Positions 53,933 to 62,296 of a stretch of 64,000 nucleotides of DNA are shown here, one piece after another (the first letter of the stretch is position 1; each line of letters opens with the position of its first letter). The position numbers were made by a program, and so were the translations under genes. Source of the DNA: CAWICD01 sp052267165 (GTDB lineage Bacteria > Vulcanimicrobiota > Vulcanimicrobiia > Vulcanimicrobiales > Vulcanimicrobiaceae); assembly GCA_052267165.1 (NCBI GenBank), contig JBKQHO010000013.1, forward strand, positions 248,001 through 312,000, written 5' to 3'. Under the pieces are notes generated by a model. The model ran no database searches, had not been told where the DNA came from, and saw only the letters and a program-made list of their open reading frames with translations.

Positions 53933-54802
53933 TTACCGCTTCGTGCGGGACTGGATGGTAACCGTTCCTGTCGCGCCAGATGCTGCGCAGGTAATAGGCG
54001 GCGACGTTCCGAGGACAGGAGGCGTAGGTGGCCCGTAGGTCAACGAGGGGGTGAGCAATAACGGGATGCTGGGCGTGGGCGACGCTGCTTCGCTCACGAC
54101 GACGTTGAACGGCGCAGACGAAGCGAGCGTTGACGAGCACGCGTACGTGGCTGTGATGATCGCCAGGCCCGGACCAGGCGAGGCCAGACTGGTGGGGCTA
54201 GTAATGGTCGCCACGGATGTGTCGCTGCTGGTGACGGTGAGCGGACCATTATCGAACGTACCCGGCGAAGTGATAATAAATGTCGCCCCGTCTAAGATGA
54301 GGAATTCTCCATCAGGACCGACGTTTACTGAGTCGGCGACGCCATTGAGCGTCAGCGGATTAGCTGACAAGTAGGTTGTATTGTCACCAGGACTCAGAGT
54401 GTAACTGGCTGTGCCCTCCGAGAGAATGTTTATACCGTCATCGGTCTCGACGGCAAAGATGTGAGGACCGGTCGTTGTCGTAAACGGGATTGAGCATATG
54501 GCGGCCGGGGGCGTAAAGGGCGTACACGTGCCGGTGGTGCCGGGCACCCCACTGTCGATGAACAAGGTGGCGCTCGTTGTCACCGGCGAGACGTAAGCGG
54601 GCTTGAGGCCGCTGTGCGTCGTCACCGTCTTCGGTGTGGTATTCGATAACTTGAACTTCAGGGTGCCGGTAGCTTTCGCCGATTGCGGCGCCGACTGCGG
54701 CGGCGTTGCGGCGCCTGGACTTGAGCCACCGCCGCCGCAAGCGGCCAGAGACATGGAAGCAACGGCAGCGAGCAAGCCGACGCCGATGAACCTCAAATTC
54801 AT
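53933..54802 (-). CDS. Lipoprotein with a bacterial Ig-like region
   Basis: 289 residues with a textbook ribosome site (TAGGAGGA, six bases from the ATG). The signal peptide MNLRFIGVGLLAAVASMSLAAC ends in the lipobox L-A-A-C, followed by GGGGSSPG. Beta-rich Ser/Thr-rich segments follow: FKLSNTTPKTVTTHSGLK, then an Ig-like domain (GATFIITSPGTFDNGPLTVT, DTSVATITSPTSLASPGPG). It ends with a Pro-rich stretch. It is probably anchored on the outer side of a membrane. The role is unknown; it may be a surface protein of the fimbrial island. Confidence 0.7.
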   Translation of the reverse strand: MNLRFIGVGLLAAVASMSLAACGGGGSSPGAATPPQSAPQSAKATGTLKFKLSNTTPKTVTTHSGLKPAYVSPVTTSATLFIDSGVPGTTGTCTPFTPPAAICSIPFTTTTGPHIFAVETDDGINILSEGTASYTLSPGDNTTYLSANPLTLNGVADSVNVGPDGEFLILDGATFIITSPGTFDNGPLTVTSSDTSVATITSPTSLASPGPGLAIITATYACSSTLASSAPFNVVVSEAASPTPSIPLLLTPSLTYGPPTPPVLGTSPPITCAASGATGTVTIQSRTKR

Positions 54803-55485
54803 ACGTATTCCTCCTAATTAGGGATCCGCCTGATTTTTAGGGGAACCTAAAAGGCGCAGCTGGCTCGATAAGCGTGGCCGGCAGATGATGCCAAACGCTC
54901 GAGGTGGGCCCTGTGGAATCGCCGGGTTCTCTTTTGCGGCCTTTCCATCGGGCTCTCACATAAGACCTCAGTCTGCTTGCGGGAAGCAGGGTCCGCTAAG
55001 CCCTTTTGAGTCTCCACAGCGGAGACCATTCATTGTAGGCATGAGTTTCTCGCAATGTAAATAGCGCTCTTCGAACTTACGAAAGCGAAACGGGTGAAAG
55101 CGGGGCAAAGCGGCGCGAATGGGTTTAGCGCTTGCGTTGGTTCCGAACACAGCATAGAGCAATGAATGCGTCGGAGTGCAATGTGAGCTCCGAACTTGAG
55201 CCCGCAAACCCAAGCAGGACAAGCGTTTGCGTCTCTCTGCGCGTTTGTCAGCGCCGCGAGACTGGCATCAATGCGAAAGCATCGTAATCGCTCGCTCGTC
55301 TGTCCGAAGCCACCACTGCTCATTCAAAACCATGAAACTCAAATTTAAAGTCAAGACCTCGAAATCACTCGATCAGCAGTGCGGCGCAACCGCGAAAGCG
55401 CAATAAGAGTACGTCCTCATTATTGGCCCTGGTTAGGTGTCGCGAATCGCCCGGATTGCAATATCCCGGCGGCAAATCTAGCCTG
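54803..55485. other. Non-coding or decayed stretch between the lipoprotein and the resolvase relic
   Basis: About 680 bases with only short frames lacking start sites or recognisable motifs. It includes the divergent promoter area of the lipoprotein gene (its ribosome site lies at 54809-54816). I see no tRNA, repeat or element end in it. Confidence 0.4.
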
Positions 55486-55548
55486 GACACGCGCGACGTG
55501 CGTGGGCGACTCGCCGCGCTCGAGCATCGCCCGCGCTTCGCGGCTGCG
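55486..55548 (-). pseudogene. Inverted relic of the 3' part of a serine resolvase gene
   Basis: The minus strand reads REARAMLERGESPTHVARV, matching REARTMLARGESPSHVARV of the intact resolvase at 56131-56190 with only a few changes. The match ends abruptly, with unrelated sequence on either side. It is oriented head-to-head with the intact gene about 150 bases upstream of its start. A perfect eight-base hairpin (55575-55582 with 55585-55592) lies between them. Confidence 0.7.
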
Positions 55549-55691
55549 CCGCTCCCATAAGCCAGGCGGGCCTCCCGAGGCGTTCGCCTCGGCGTTTCGC
55601 GGGTCACCGAGTCATCTCGGAAAGGATCCCAGAAGCGCGTTTCGCTCGATCGGACGACTCCCAGGTCGTTCCAAACGCTTTCCCGCGCCTG

Positions 55692-56234
55692 GTGGGCTAC
55701 GCTCGCGTCTCGACCGACGTGCAGACCGCGCGCTTGCAGCTCGACGCCCTCAAGGCTGTCGGCTGCGAACGGATCTTCGAGGACAAAGAGAGCGGGGCGC
55801 TGCGATCGCGGCCGCGCCTCGATCATGTCCTCGCCGAGCTGCGCGCCGGCGATACCCTCGTGGTTTGGAAGCTCGACCGGCTTGGGCGTTCGTTGCGCCA
55901 TCTGCTCGAGGTTGCCGAAACGCTGCGAGAGCGGGGCGCCGCGCTGCGCTCGCTGACCGAACACATCGACACGGGGACCGCCGCCGGCAAGATGCTCTAC
56001 GCGGTCCTCGGCGCTGTCGCGCAATTCGAACGCGACGTACTGCGCGAACGCACGGTGGCGGGGATGCGCGCCGCCAAGAGGCGCGGCGAGCACATCGGCC
56101 GGCCGGCCGCGCTCAACCCTGCCCTGGTGCGGGAGGCACGTACGATGCTCGCGCGGGGCGAGAGCCCCTCCCACGTCGCGCGAGTATTGCGCGTGGGACG
56201 CTCGACGCTCTACCGCGCGATCAGCCGAGCATGA
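55692..56234 (+). CDS. Serine recombinase, Tn3-type resolvase/invertase family
   Basis: 180 residues with a GTG start. GYARVSTDVQTARLQLDALK contains the catalytic Ser (YARVS), then RPRLDHVLAELRAGDTLVVWKLDRLGRSLRHL with the catalytic Arg residues (W-K-L-D-R-L-G-R), then EHIDTGTAAGKMLYAVLGAVAQFERD and ERTVAGMRAAKRRGEHIGRP (E helix and linker). The C-terminal HTH is ESPSHVARVLRVGRSTLYRA. It resolves or inverts DNA at paired sites. No transposase accompanies it. It probably belongs to the mobilisation element that also encodes the relaxase. Confidence 0.92.
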   Translation: MGYARVSTDVQTARLQLDALKAVGCERIFEDKESGALRSRPRLDHVLAELRAGDTLVVWKLDRLGRSLRHLLEVAETLRERGAALRSLTEHIDTGTAAGKMLYAVLGAVAQFERDVLRERTVAGMRAAKRRGEHIGRPAALNPALVREARTMLARGESPSHVARVLRVGRSTLYRAISRA

Positions 56235-56287
56235 TGTAATCCCCCCGACCGGGGCGATCGCCACCCGGCGGGGAAAAAAGGCCGCCC

Positions 56288-56578
56288 ATGACCATACTCG
56301 ATGCTCTGCGGGAGTGCAGCTCCGAAGCCGACCTGCGGCGTGCGACCGACGCGCTGATCGCGGCTATGCCGGTGGGTCGGGCCGTCGAGATCACGCCGGA
56401 CGTCATCGGCGCGGCCGCCGCCGGTGACGTCGCGCAACTCCTTACGCTCTTCGCCGAGGAGGTCGAGCCGGAGCCGAAGGAGCTCGCGGCGCTTGCCGAA
56501 CTCGAGCGCGAACCACCCGATCGCCAAACGCTCTCGGCCGAAGAGGTCCGGCGCGAACTCGGGCTCCCGGCACGCTGA
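56288..56578 (+). CDS. Putative antitoxin of a RelE-type toxin pair
   Basis: 96 residues, acidic and Ala/Glu-rich, with no similarity that I recognise. It lies 26 bases before a RelE/ParE-like toxin gene on the same strand, so the arrangement is that of a type II antitoxin. The C-terminal half (ELAALAELEREPPDRQTLSA, EEVRRELGLPAR) is predicted helical and could wrap the toxin. No classical DNA-binding motif (RHH, AbrB or HTH) is obvious. Confidence 0.6.
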   Translation: MTILDALRECSSEADLRRATDALIAAMPVGRAVEITPDVIGAAAAGDVAQLLTLFAEEVEPEPKELAALAELEREPPDRQTLSAEEVRRELGLPAR

Positions 56579-56604
56579 GGGCGGACCCCGCCTGGCCGTA
56601 GGCC

Positions 56605-56859
56605 GTGCAGCTTCGCTACGAACCGCGCGCCTTGCGCGCGCTCAAGAGACTCGGTGCTCGGGATCGCGCGGCAATCGTCGACGCGCTCGAAGCGTTTGTC
56701 GCGGGCCGTTTGCCAAACGCCGACGTGCGGAAGCTCCACGCTGTGACGCCGTCGACGTGGCGGCTGCAGGTCGGGAACTTTCGCGCGCTCTATCGGCGGC
56801 CGGGAGATGCGGTGCTCGTCGTGGACATCGACGACCGCAAAGACGTCCACCGAGGCTGA
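56605..56859 (+). CDS. RelE/ParE superfamily toxin
   Basis: 84 residues with a GTG start. The family pattern is clear: YEPRALRALKRLGARDRAAI (N-terminal helices), LPNADVRKLHAVTPSTWRLQ, VGNFRALYRRPGDAVLVVDI and the final DDRKDVHRG. The R-x-x-x-G-x-x-R-x-x-Y core and the C-terminal R-K/R-D-V-Y/H-R of RelE-type mRNA interferases are present. It should inhibit translation (RelE-like) or gyrase (ParE-like); the sequence fits RelE better. The upstream 96-residue protein is the likely antitoxin. Confidence 0.85.
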   Translation: MQLRYEPRALRALKRLGARDRAAIVDALEAFVAGRLPNADVRKLHAVTPSTWRLQVGNFRALYRRPGDAVLVVDIDDRKDVHRG

Positions 56860-56966
56860 ACCGCACCTCCGCACTATGCAGACCTACGACCTACGAGGGG
56901 TAGATATAGCTGCTCGACATCATCGGCGGTAAGGGCGAGGGCGGCGGCGTCGAAGCGCCGCGAGGG

Positions 56967-57215
56967 TCACGCGCCGTCTTGCGCGGCGAGATAGTGGCGT
57001 CCGGCTTCGGTGATCGCCACGAACCCCATCAGATTCCCGTCACTCTCGATCAGTTTATCGTGGACGAGGTCGTTCAGGACTTCGGCAACGGCCAGCGCCT
57101 GCCCTGAGCAATCGATGCGGGCGGCCAAAATGGCAAGCTCGACCCGGTGGTGCGGTGGCTCGTGCGCGAGCTCGCGCAGGATTCGGTCGGTGAGGTCCTG
57201 GCCGTTCTCGGGCAC
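56967..57215 (-). CDS. Small winged-helix-like protein
   Basis: 82 residues. The pattern LTDRILRELAHEPPHHRVEL, LAARIDCSGQALAVAEVLND, LVHDKLIESDGNLMGFVAIT and EAGRHYLAA reads like a winged helix-turn-helix: helix, helix, recognition helix, then a two-strand wing and a last helix. It may be a small regulator of the mobile element. No homologue is recognised by name. Confidence 0.55.
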   Translation of the reverse strand: MPENGQDLTDRILRELAHEPPHHRVELAILAARIDCSGQALAVAEVLNDLVHDKLIESDGNLMGFVAITEAGRHYLAAQDGA

Positions 57216-57254
57216 GCTGGCCTCGGTTCATCTAGCTTGTCCGCTCAGCCTCGG

Positions 57255-57292
57255 TTATCGGACACGAGCCCGGATTCGTGTCTCTATCGGAC
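57255..57292. repeat. Inverted and direct repeats resembling resolvase half-sites
   Basis: TTATCGGACA (57255-57264) is the exact reverse of TGTCCGATAA, which fits the half-site consensus of Tn3/gamma-delta resolvase sites. TATCGGAC recurs at 57285-57292. GACACGA (57261-57267) pairs with TCGTGTC (57276-57282). The site lies 1 kb from the resolvase gene. Confidence 0.35.
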
Positions 57293-57589
57293 TTATCCCA
57301 ACGGCTGGTGTATGGCCCTGCTCGGGTGTATGGCCCTGCTCGCCGGATCTCCAATCCTAGGCACGATCGCGGATTCGGGCGACCACGTTACCCGCCGCTC
57401 GCCACCGAACACCCATGCAACGCGCCAGTAGCGTACGCCACTCACGACTAGCGGCTCGCTGTCGACGACCGCACCTTGGGTTGGATGCGCTGGGGGCTTC
57501 ATCTGAACGAAATCATGCTCGCGAAATATTGTCGCGCTCGACTTTTGGCAGCCCGGGGTCGTTTGTAGATTTCGCAAGTCGTACGCCAT
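57293..57589 (-). CDS. Hypothetical small protein
   Basis: 98 residues. The central part has a beta-rich small-domain look (AVVDSEPLVVSGVRYWRVAW, VFGGERRVTWSPESAIVPRI), and an internal ATG at 57502 could start it at MKPPAHPTQG. The C-terminus contains the repeat SRAIHPSRAIHQ, produced by an 18-base direct repeat (57308-57325 and 57326-57343). No family is recognised. It is flanked by other short accessory genes on the same strand. Confidence 0.4.
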   Translation of the reverse strand: MAYDLRNLQTTPGCQKSSATIFREHDFVQMKPPAHPTQGAVVDSEPLVVSGVRYWRVAWVFGGERRVTWSPESAIVPRIGDPASRAIHPSRAIHQPLG

Positions 57590-57625
57590 GGTTTTTCTCT
57601 CTTTGTTGCGGTCTGGTGCAAGAAG

Positions 57626-57970
57626 CTACTCTGTGAGGTGAAGAGCTCGGCATAGTGCGCCGAACGGGTTGAACGGGCTGCGGTAGGCGACCCAGCCAGC
57701 CTTTGAATCCGTGCAAGGACTCTCGCGGTCAATTTCTCGTCCTGCGTGAGTCGGCGTTTCAGCCTCAGCGTTGACTCGGTAGATCTCTTCGCCGAAGTCG
57801 TTGGAGCCGATGTACGCAATGTGGCATTGCAGCGCTCGCGAGGCCTTTTGAGCGAGCACCTGCGGGCGGTCGAGGATGAGCTCGGTGATTTCGTTCCCGT
57901 AGCCGAGGTTTAAGCGCCGTGCGAGCTCCTGGATGAGGTCATCTACGAGGATATCGCCTGGTGCGATCAT
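57626..57970 (-). CDS. Hypothetical protein of the mobile region
   Basis: 114 residues from the ATG at 57970; a TTG at 57988 is an alternative. The N-terminal half is helical with clear coding character (DILVDDLIQELARRLNLGYG, NEITELILDRPQVLAQKASR). The second half contains IAYIGSNDFGEEIYRVNAEA and VAYRSPFNPFGALCRALHL. No family is recognised. Its neighbours on the same strand suggest accessory genes of the element. Confidence 0.5.
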   Translation of the reverse strand: MIAPGDILVDDLIQELARRLNLGYGNEITELILDRPQVLAQKASRALQCHIAYIGSNDFGEEIYRVNAEAETPTHAGREIDRESPCTDSKAGWVAYRSPFNPFGALCRALHLTE

Positions 57971-57988
57971 GGCCGGTGCGAAACTCAA

Positions 57989-58646
57989 ATCGTCACGCTT
58001 TCGTAAAGCGACGTCGGCAGCTGCGCCGCTCGAGATACACTAGCTATGCTCGGTCATCAGTACAGGATGACCGAGGCCATCGTCGTCAAGTTATTGTTCG
58101 CTTTAGGATCGGCCACCGCGAAATTGGAGCATCACGCGGCGATAAATCTAGCCGCAGAACACCTCGTGTGCTTCACCTACCGGGTTCGCCATGCCCATCC
58201 TTACCGGACGCACATCATTACCACTACTATAGAACGCTGGCTCAGAAAAGCAAGTTCCTCAAAAATCTTCGTTTTCGTGTGGCTGGACTTGCCACGCGGA
58301 CGCCGCGGCAGCGCTGGAGATTCGGCGGCGAGCACAGTCGGTGCTCACGAGTGAGCTACGTCCAGGTGCGGAGCCCGGTCGACGCGCACGACGCATGGCG
58401 TAGCATCTGCGAGATCGAATCAGGCGTCGCGTTGCGAAAACGGTCGATGACCAGAGGCGGGCTAGGTTCTACTCCGCTAACGAAAGCGAGTTTGCGGCGT
58501 TTTGGAGCGTGTTGTTGGCTTTGCCCCAGGAATCGCAACGGCGATTCGCGACAGTGCTGACTAGCGCGATGATCAGCGCATACTCGACAAGTCCTTGGCC
58601 GGAGTCATTGACGGAGGAACACCCGCACAGTTGCGGCCGACTATTT
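57989..58646. other. No recognisable gene
   Basis: About 650 bases between the hypothetical gene and the relaxase 3' end. Short frames exist on both strands, but none has a ribosome site and a recognisable product. It probably represents decayed element DNA. Confidence 0.4.
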
Positions 58647-60999
58647 TCATCGGCCTAACCCGCGGCCACCGTCGATCCTCGGTCCGCGATCGATCTTCTG
58701 CTCGCGTTCGAACTCGAGCGTCGCGGCTCGAAGCTGCTTCTGCTCTTGTTCCTGGTCGCGCTCGACCTCTCGCCGATAACCCACGTCGCGCAGCACGTCG
58801 CGCACGAGCGTCTTGCCCTGCTCCCGTTGGGCGCGCACGAGGAGCTCGCCGAAGTCGCCCACCTCGTCCTGGCCGTAGGCGATCGTCACGTCCTCCCGGG
58901 CCCGCGTGACGTCGACGTAGAGCCCGCGGCGCGCCTCGGCTGAAGACGCAAGCGCGAAGACGGCGTCGACGGTACGCCCCTGCGAGCGATACGACGTCGT
59001 CGCGGAGTCGTGGTCGATCGCCCGATGCTCGTGCATATCCCATAGGACGTGTTCACCATCGCGCCGGCGCTCGAGCTCGAGCCGGCCGTCGTCGCGGTGC
59101 GCGGCGAGCGTGTAGAGATCCCCGTTGACGCCCCCATGGGCCCGCTCCCGGCCGACGAGCACGTCCCCGACCCCGAAGACCCGCTCGCCGAAGTCGGTCG
59201 CGTAGAGGTGCTCCTCGCCGATCCGGTCGCGAAGCGTCTCGCGTGCGAGCTCGTTCATGGCGCGCACGTCGTCGTTGCGGGTCGCCACGAGCAGCGCGCT
59301 CTTGCCGGCGCGGGTCGCCTCGGCCCAGGACCGAACGAGGGCCGCGCGGGCCTCGTCGTGGGTCGCATACTCGCGGACCGCGCCTTGCTCGCGCAGCACG
59401 TCGAGCGCCCGCGACACGACGCCGGCACGCAAGTCTTGGGCAACCCCGCGCAGCCAGGCCTCGCGCGCCCGCGGCGTCTCGCCAAGATCGAGGGCCCCAT
59501 GCTCGTCGGCCAGCCCGCGCAGGACCGCGCCGCAACCGACGCTCTCGTGCTGCGCGACGTCGCCTAGCAGCAGCACCCGCGCGCCGGCGTCGCGCGCCCG
59601 CTCGAAGAGCGCCAGGGCCTGCCCGGCGCCAAGGGTCCCCGCCTCATCGATCAGCAAGACCGTGCGACCGTTGAAGCGCTCGCGCCCCGTCTCGAGATCC
59701 ACGAGGACCTTGGCGACGGTGCGCGCGTCGATGGCGGCTTCTTCGCCCAGGGTCCGGGCCGCGTCGCCGGCGACGGCGGCACCCACGACCCGGAACCCCG
59801 CCTCGCGATAGGCCGCCGCGAGGTCCCGCTGCAGCCGCGATCTGCCGGCGCCCGCGATCCCGGTGACGATCGCGAGATCTCCCTCGGCGCCGAGGTGCGC
59901 GAAGGCGGCCCGCTGCTGCGCGTCGAGCTCGTGGCCCGGCGCCCGCAGCTCGACGACGCGCCGGCACGCCGCGATCGTCGCGGCGGCCTCGAAGACCGCC
60001 CGCTCCTCGGCGACGACCCGCTTAAGCGTGAAGGCATCGCGATCGAGGTCCACCGACGCGCCAACGACCGCAGCCGTCGCGCTCTGCACGAGCGCGTCGT
60101 GCCCGGCGCGGATGCCGATGGTCGAGCGGATCTCGCGCTCGACGTCGGCGGCGCTCCAGACCGAACGCGTTTCGGCGAGCCGCTCGAGCACGAGCTCGGG
60201 CCGGATCCGCAAGAGCTCGACTCGCTCGGCGAGCCCCGCCTCCCGACGTGCCAGCTCGCGCGCCTCGCGGGCGGCGACCGCCGGCGCGACCTCGTAGGCG
60301 CCCAGCCGCTCCTCGAGCCCGGCGAGGCTGATCGCAACCCGCCCCAGCGGCGCCCTCCCGCGAGACGGCGAGCGCCGCGGCCGGCACCGCTTCGCGCACC
60401 AGGAGCTCGACCCACGAGTAGCGCGTGCGCCGCACCGCGTCGCGCCGGTCGATCGTCGCGCCCTCCTGCCGGTCGACCCCCTGCGCGATCCCGCGCGTCT
60501 CGACACTGCGCTCGATCTCGGGGATCAGCGAGAGGTCGCGTTCGCCCAGCTTCGAGCGCCACTCGCTGTGCCGGTCGACCTGCAGGCCCATCTCACGCCC
60601 GCACCACTCTGCGGCTCGCGCGAGCTTGGCGTAGTCTTGCCAGCGGTTGAGCGCGCGACCGCGCAGCGACACCTTGTTGATTGCGAGGTGAACGTGGTAG
60701 CGGTCCGTGTCGACGTCGTGGTGCATCGCCGCGAAGTACTGATGCTCGTCTGCGTCGAGCGAGCGGCGCACCGCATCGACGGCGAGCTTCGCTTGATACA
60801 CCGGGTCCGCAAGACCGCGCCGTTGCTGCGCGACCGCTTCCATCTCCAAAGCGGCCGTCTCGTGCGCGGCCACCCCGCGGCTCCACGAAGTAACGAGATC
60901 GGCGCGCATCCGACCGAGCTCGTCGCGCTCCAGGTAGTTGTGAAGCTCGGAGAACGAACCGCGCCCGGCGCGACGCTTGGGCGCCCGCTTCGTGATCAC
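58647..60999 (-). pseudogene. Relaxase-helicase of a mobilisable element, frameshifted
   Basis: From the ATG at 60999 the first frame is a MobP-type relaxase: GRGSFSELHNYLERDELGRM, DEHQYFAAMHHDVDTDRYHV and HLAINKVSLRGRALNRWQDY (H-x-H-L motif for metal binding). Around 60355 the coding sense shifts by one base (VPAAALAVSRE to RVAISLAGLEERLG). It then continues to 58647 as a RecD/TraI-like helicase: LDAQQRAAFAHLGAEGDL, Walker A-like GIAGAGRSRLQ, Walker B TVLLIDEAGTLG, and the C-terminal TTSYRSQGRTVDAVFAL with YVDVTRAREDVT. The invariant Walker A Lys is Arg here. It would nick and unwind the element for transfer; with the frameshift and this change it may be dead. Confidence 0.85.
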
Positions 61000-61499
61000 G
61001 CCGACGTGCGATAGGCAATGCGCCGCGCGGCGACGGCGAGGTCTTCGCGAATCGAGGCCAGTTCGTCGAGGAGCCGCTCGACCGCCGCGTCGACCATGGC
61101 GATGGCGGCCCGCGCATCGCGCGTGGCTTCCGCCAGCGCGTACGCGTGGCGCTCGGCGTTGAGCGCCGAGACCGGGCTTTCGAAGAGGTGCTTCAGCAGG
61201 CCGAACGCGCGGCCGAGCTCGCCGCGCGAACGCCGGACCTCCTCCGGCAACAGGCCCAGAAGCCCGGCGAACCGAGAGACCTCAGCGAGCGGCAAATCGG
61301 ACGGCGCGGGGGGTGGTGGCCGGTGTGCCGGATCGTCGAGCAGCAGCGCGACGTAGGCGCTGAGATCAACCCCGCGTTCGCGGGCCGCGGCGCGCAGCCG
61401 CAACGCGTCCTCAGGCCGCAGCCGGAGTTTGACTTGCTCGGTCGAGCGTCCGGCTTCTCGGCTGGCCTGCGCCGCAGGCGCTCCGATGCGGGGCAGCAT
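60996..61499 (-). CDS. MobC-like mobilisation accessory protein
   Basis: 167 residues from the ATG at 61499. VKLRLRPEDALRLRAAARER with GVDLSAYVALLLDDP is an RHH-like DNA-binding start as in MobC/plasmid mobilisation relaxosome proteins. A helical, Ala/Arg-rich region follows (RFAGLLGLLPEEVRRSRGEL, AALNAERHAYALAEATRDA-type segments). It lies directly upstream of the relaxase and overlaps it by four bases, the usual mobC-relaxase order. Its start codon overlaps the start of the divergent parA fragment in the single CATG at 61497-61500. Confidence 0.7.
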   Translation of the reverse strand: MLPRIGAPAAQASREAGRSTEQVKLRLRPEDALRLRAAARERGVDLSAYVALLLDDPAHRPPPPAPSDLPLAEVSRFAGLLGLLPEEVRRSRGELGRAFGLLKHLFESPVSALNAERHAYALAEATRDARAAIAMVDAAVERLLDELASIREDLAVAARRIAYRTSA

Positions 61500-61718
61500 G
61501 CTGACGCTGGCGATCGCCAACCAGAAGGGCGGGGTCGCGAAGACGAACCTGACGGGCAATCTCGGCGCCGAGTTCGCCGCCGGCGGCCAGCGAGTCGTGC
61601 TAATCGACCTCGACCCCAAGCGACCTTGACGACGTGGCTCTTGGGCCGCACGAACGCCCCCGGAGCCGCCGAAGTGCTCCTGGGGGAAGAAGAGGCCGCT
61701 ACCGTCCTCGACGTCGGC
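61498..61718 (+). pseudogene. N-terminal fragment of a ParA-type partition ATPase, frameshifted
   Basis: The first frame reads MLTLAIANQKGGVAKTNLTG with the deviant Walker A motif K-G-G-V-A-K-T, then VVLIDLDPKRP and a stop. A one-base shift continues it as TTWLLGRTNAPGAAEVLLGE and EEAATVLDV, matching ParA sequence after the D-P-Q-x-x-x-T motif. After about 61718 the similarity ends and the ParD gene follows. Only the first third of a ParA protein remains. The C-terminal part of a ParA lies at 48.2 kb. Confidence 0.75.
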
Positions 61719-61762
61719 AGGTTGATAGCCGTTTATGCTCGTTTTTGCTATGATCGACAGGC

Positions 61763-62035
61763 ATGAACATCTCCCTCACGGTCGAAATGCGCGCGTTCCT
61801 CGAAGCTGAGGTTGCCTCGGGTGCCTATGCGACCACTTCAGAAGTCGTGCGCGACGCGATCCGGCTCTACCAGCGACGTAAGGCCGAGGATCAGGCCCGG
61901 CTCGAGGCGCTTCGCAAAGAGGTCGACGTTGGGCTCGCCGAGGCTGAGCGTGGCCAGCTTCTGACGGTCGAGGCCGGCACGGTCAAGGCTCGCGGACGCG
62001 AGCGGCTCGCAGCCATGACAACCGCTATTGAGTGA
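61763..62035 (+). CDS. ParD-type antitoxin (ribbon-helix-helix)
   Basis: 90 residues. The N-terminal RHH is MNISLTVEMRAFLEAEVASG followed by YATTSEVVRDAIRLYQRRKA, the standard ParD pattern (I-S-L-T..., G-x-Y-x-x-x-S-E-V-V-R-x-A-I/L-R). The acidic C-terminal part would bind a ParE toxin. A TATGAT box lies 15 bases before the ATG and may be its -10. The matching toxin gene downstream lacks its 5' part. Confidence 0.85.
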   Translation: MNISLTVEMRAFLEAEVASGAYATTSEVVRDAIRLYQRRKAEDQARLEALRKEVDVGLAEAERGQLLTVEAGTVKARGRERLAAMTTAIE

Positions 62036-62042
62036 GCGTCAC

Positions 62043-62144
62043 ATGGTCCCGGTGAGAAACTACCTTGTCTTTTATCGCGTCCAGCGTGAGAACGACGTGC
62101 AGATCATTCGTGTCCGCCACGGCGCTCGCAGTGAACTCTTATAA
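62043..62144 (+). pseudogene. ParE toxin fragment lacking the N-terminal part
   Basis: A 33-residue frame reads VPVRNYLVFYRVQRENDVQI followed by IRVRHGARSELL. This is the C-terminal third of ParE/RelE toxins (P-V-x-N-Y-L-x-F-Y-R ... I-I-R-V-x-H-G-A-R). The first 60 or so residues that should precede it are missing, and the fragment starts only eight bases after the antitoxin stop. Confidence 0.75.
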
Positions 62145-62296
62145 TACGTGAACTCCCCGTCTCGCAAGCGTGGAACCGAGGAGGGTTAACAAGGTGGGCT
62201 TACGTCGGTAGCCGGCTACACTTGGGGCTAGGTTGGAAGGCAATCTGTTTCCGGCTTGTACTTTCGCTCCGGAAGAGAATGAGTTCTCCGCGCCGC

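Noticed and set aside
55379..56264. Frames of about 290-300 residues on both strands through the resolvase region
   Set aside because: Shadows of the resolvase gene; only the 180-residue frame has recombinase motifs.
57989..58646. Search for a tRNA or attachment site next to the mobile genes
   Set aside because: No T-loop-type GTTCGAAYC stretch or paired direct repeats were found here or at 62.1-62.3 kb.
59049..60650. Plus-strand frames of 140-250 residues opposite the relaxase-helicase
   Set aside because: High-GC shadows without recognisable domains.
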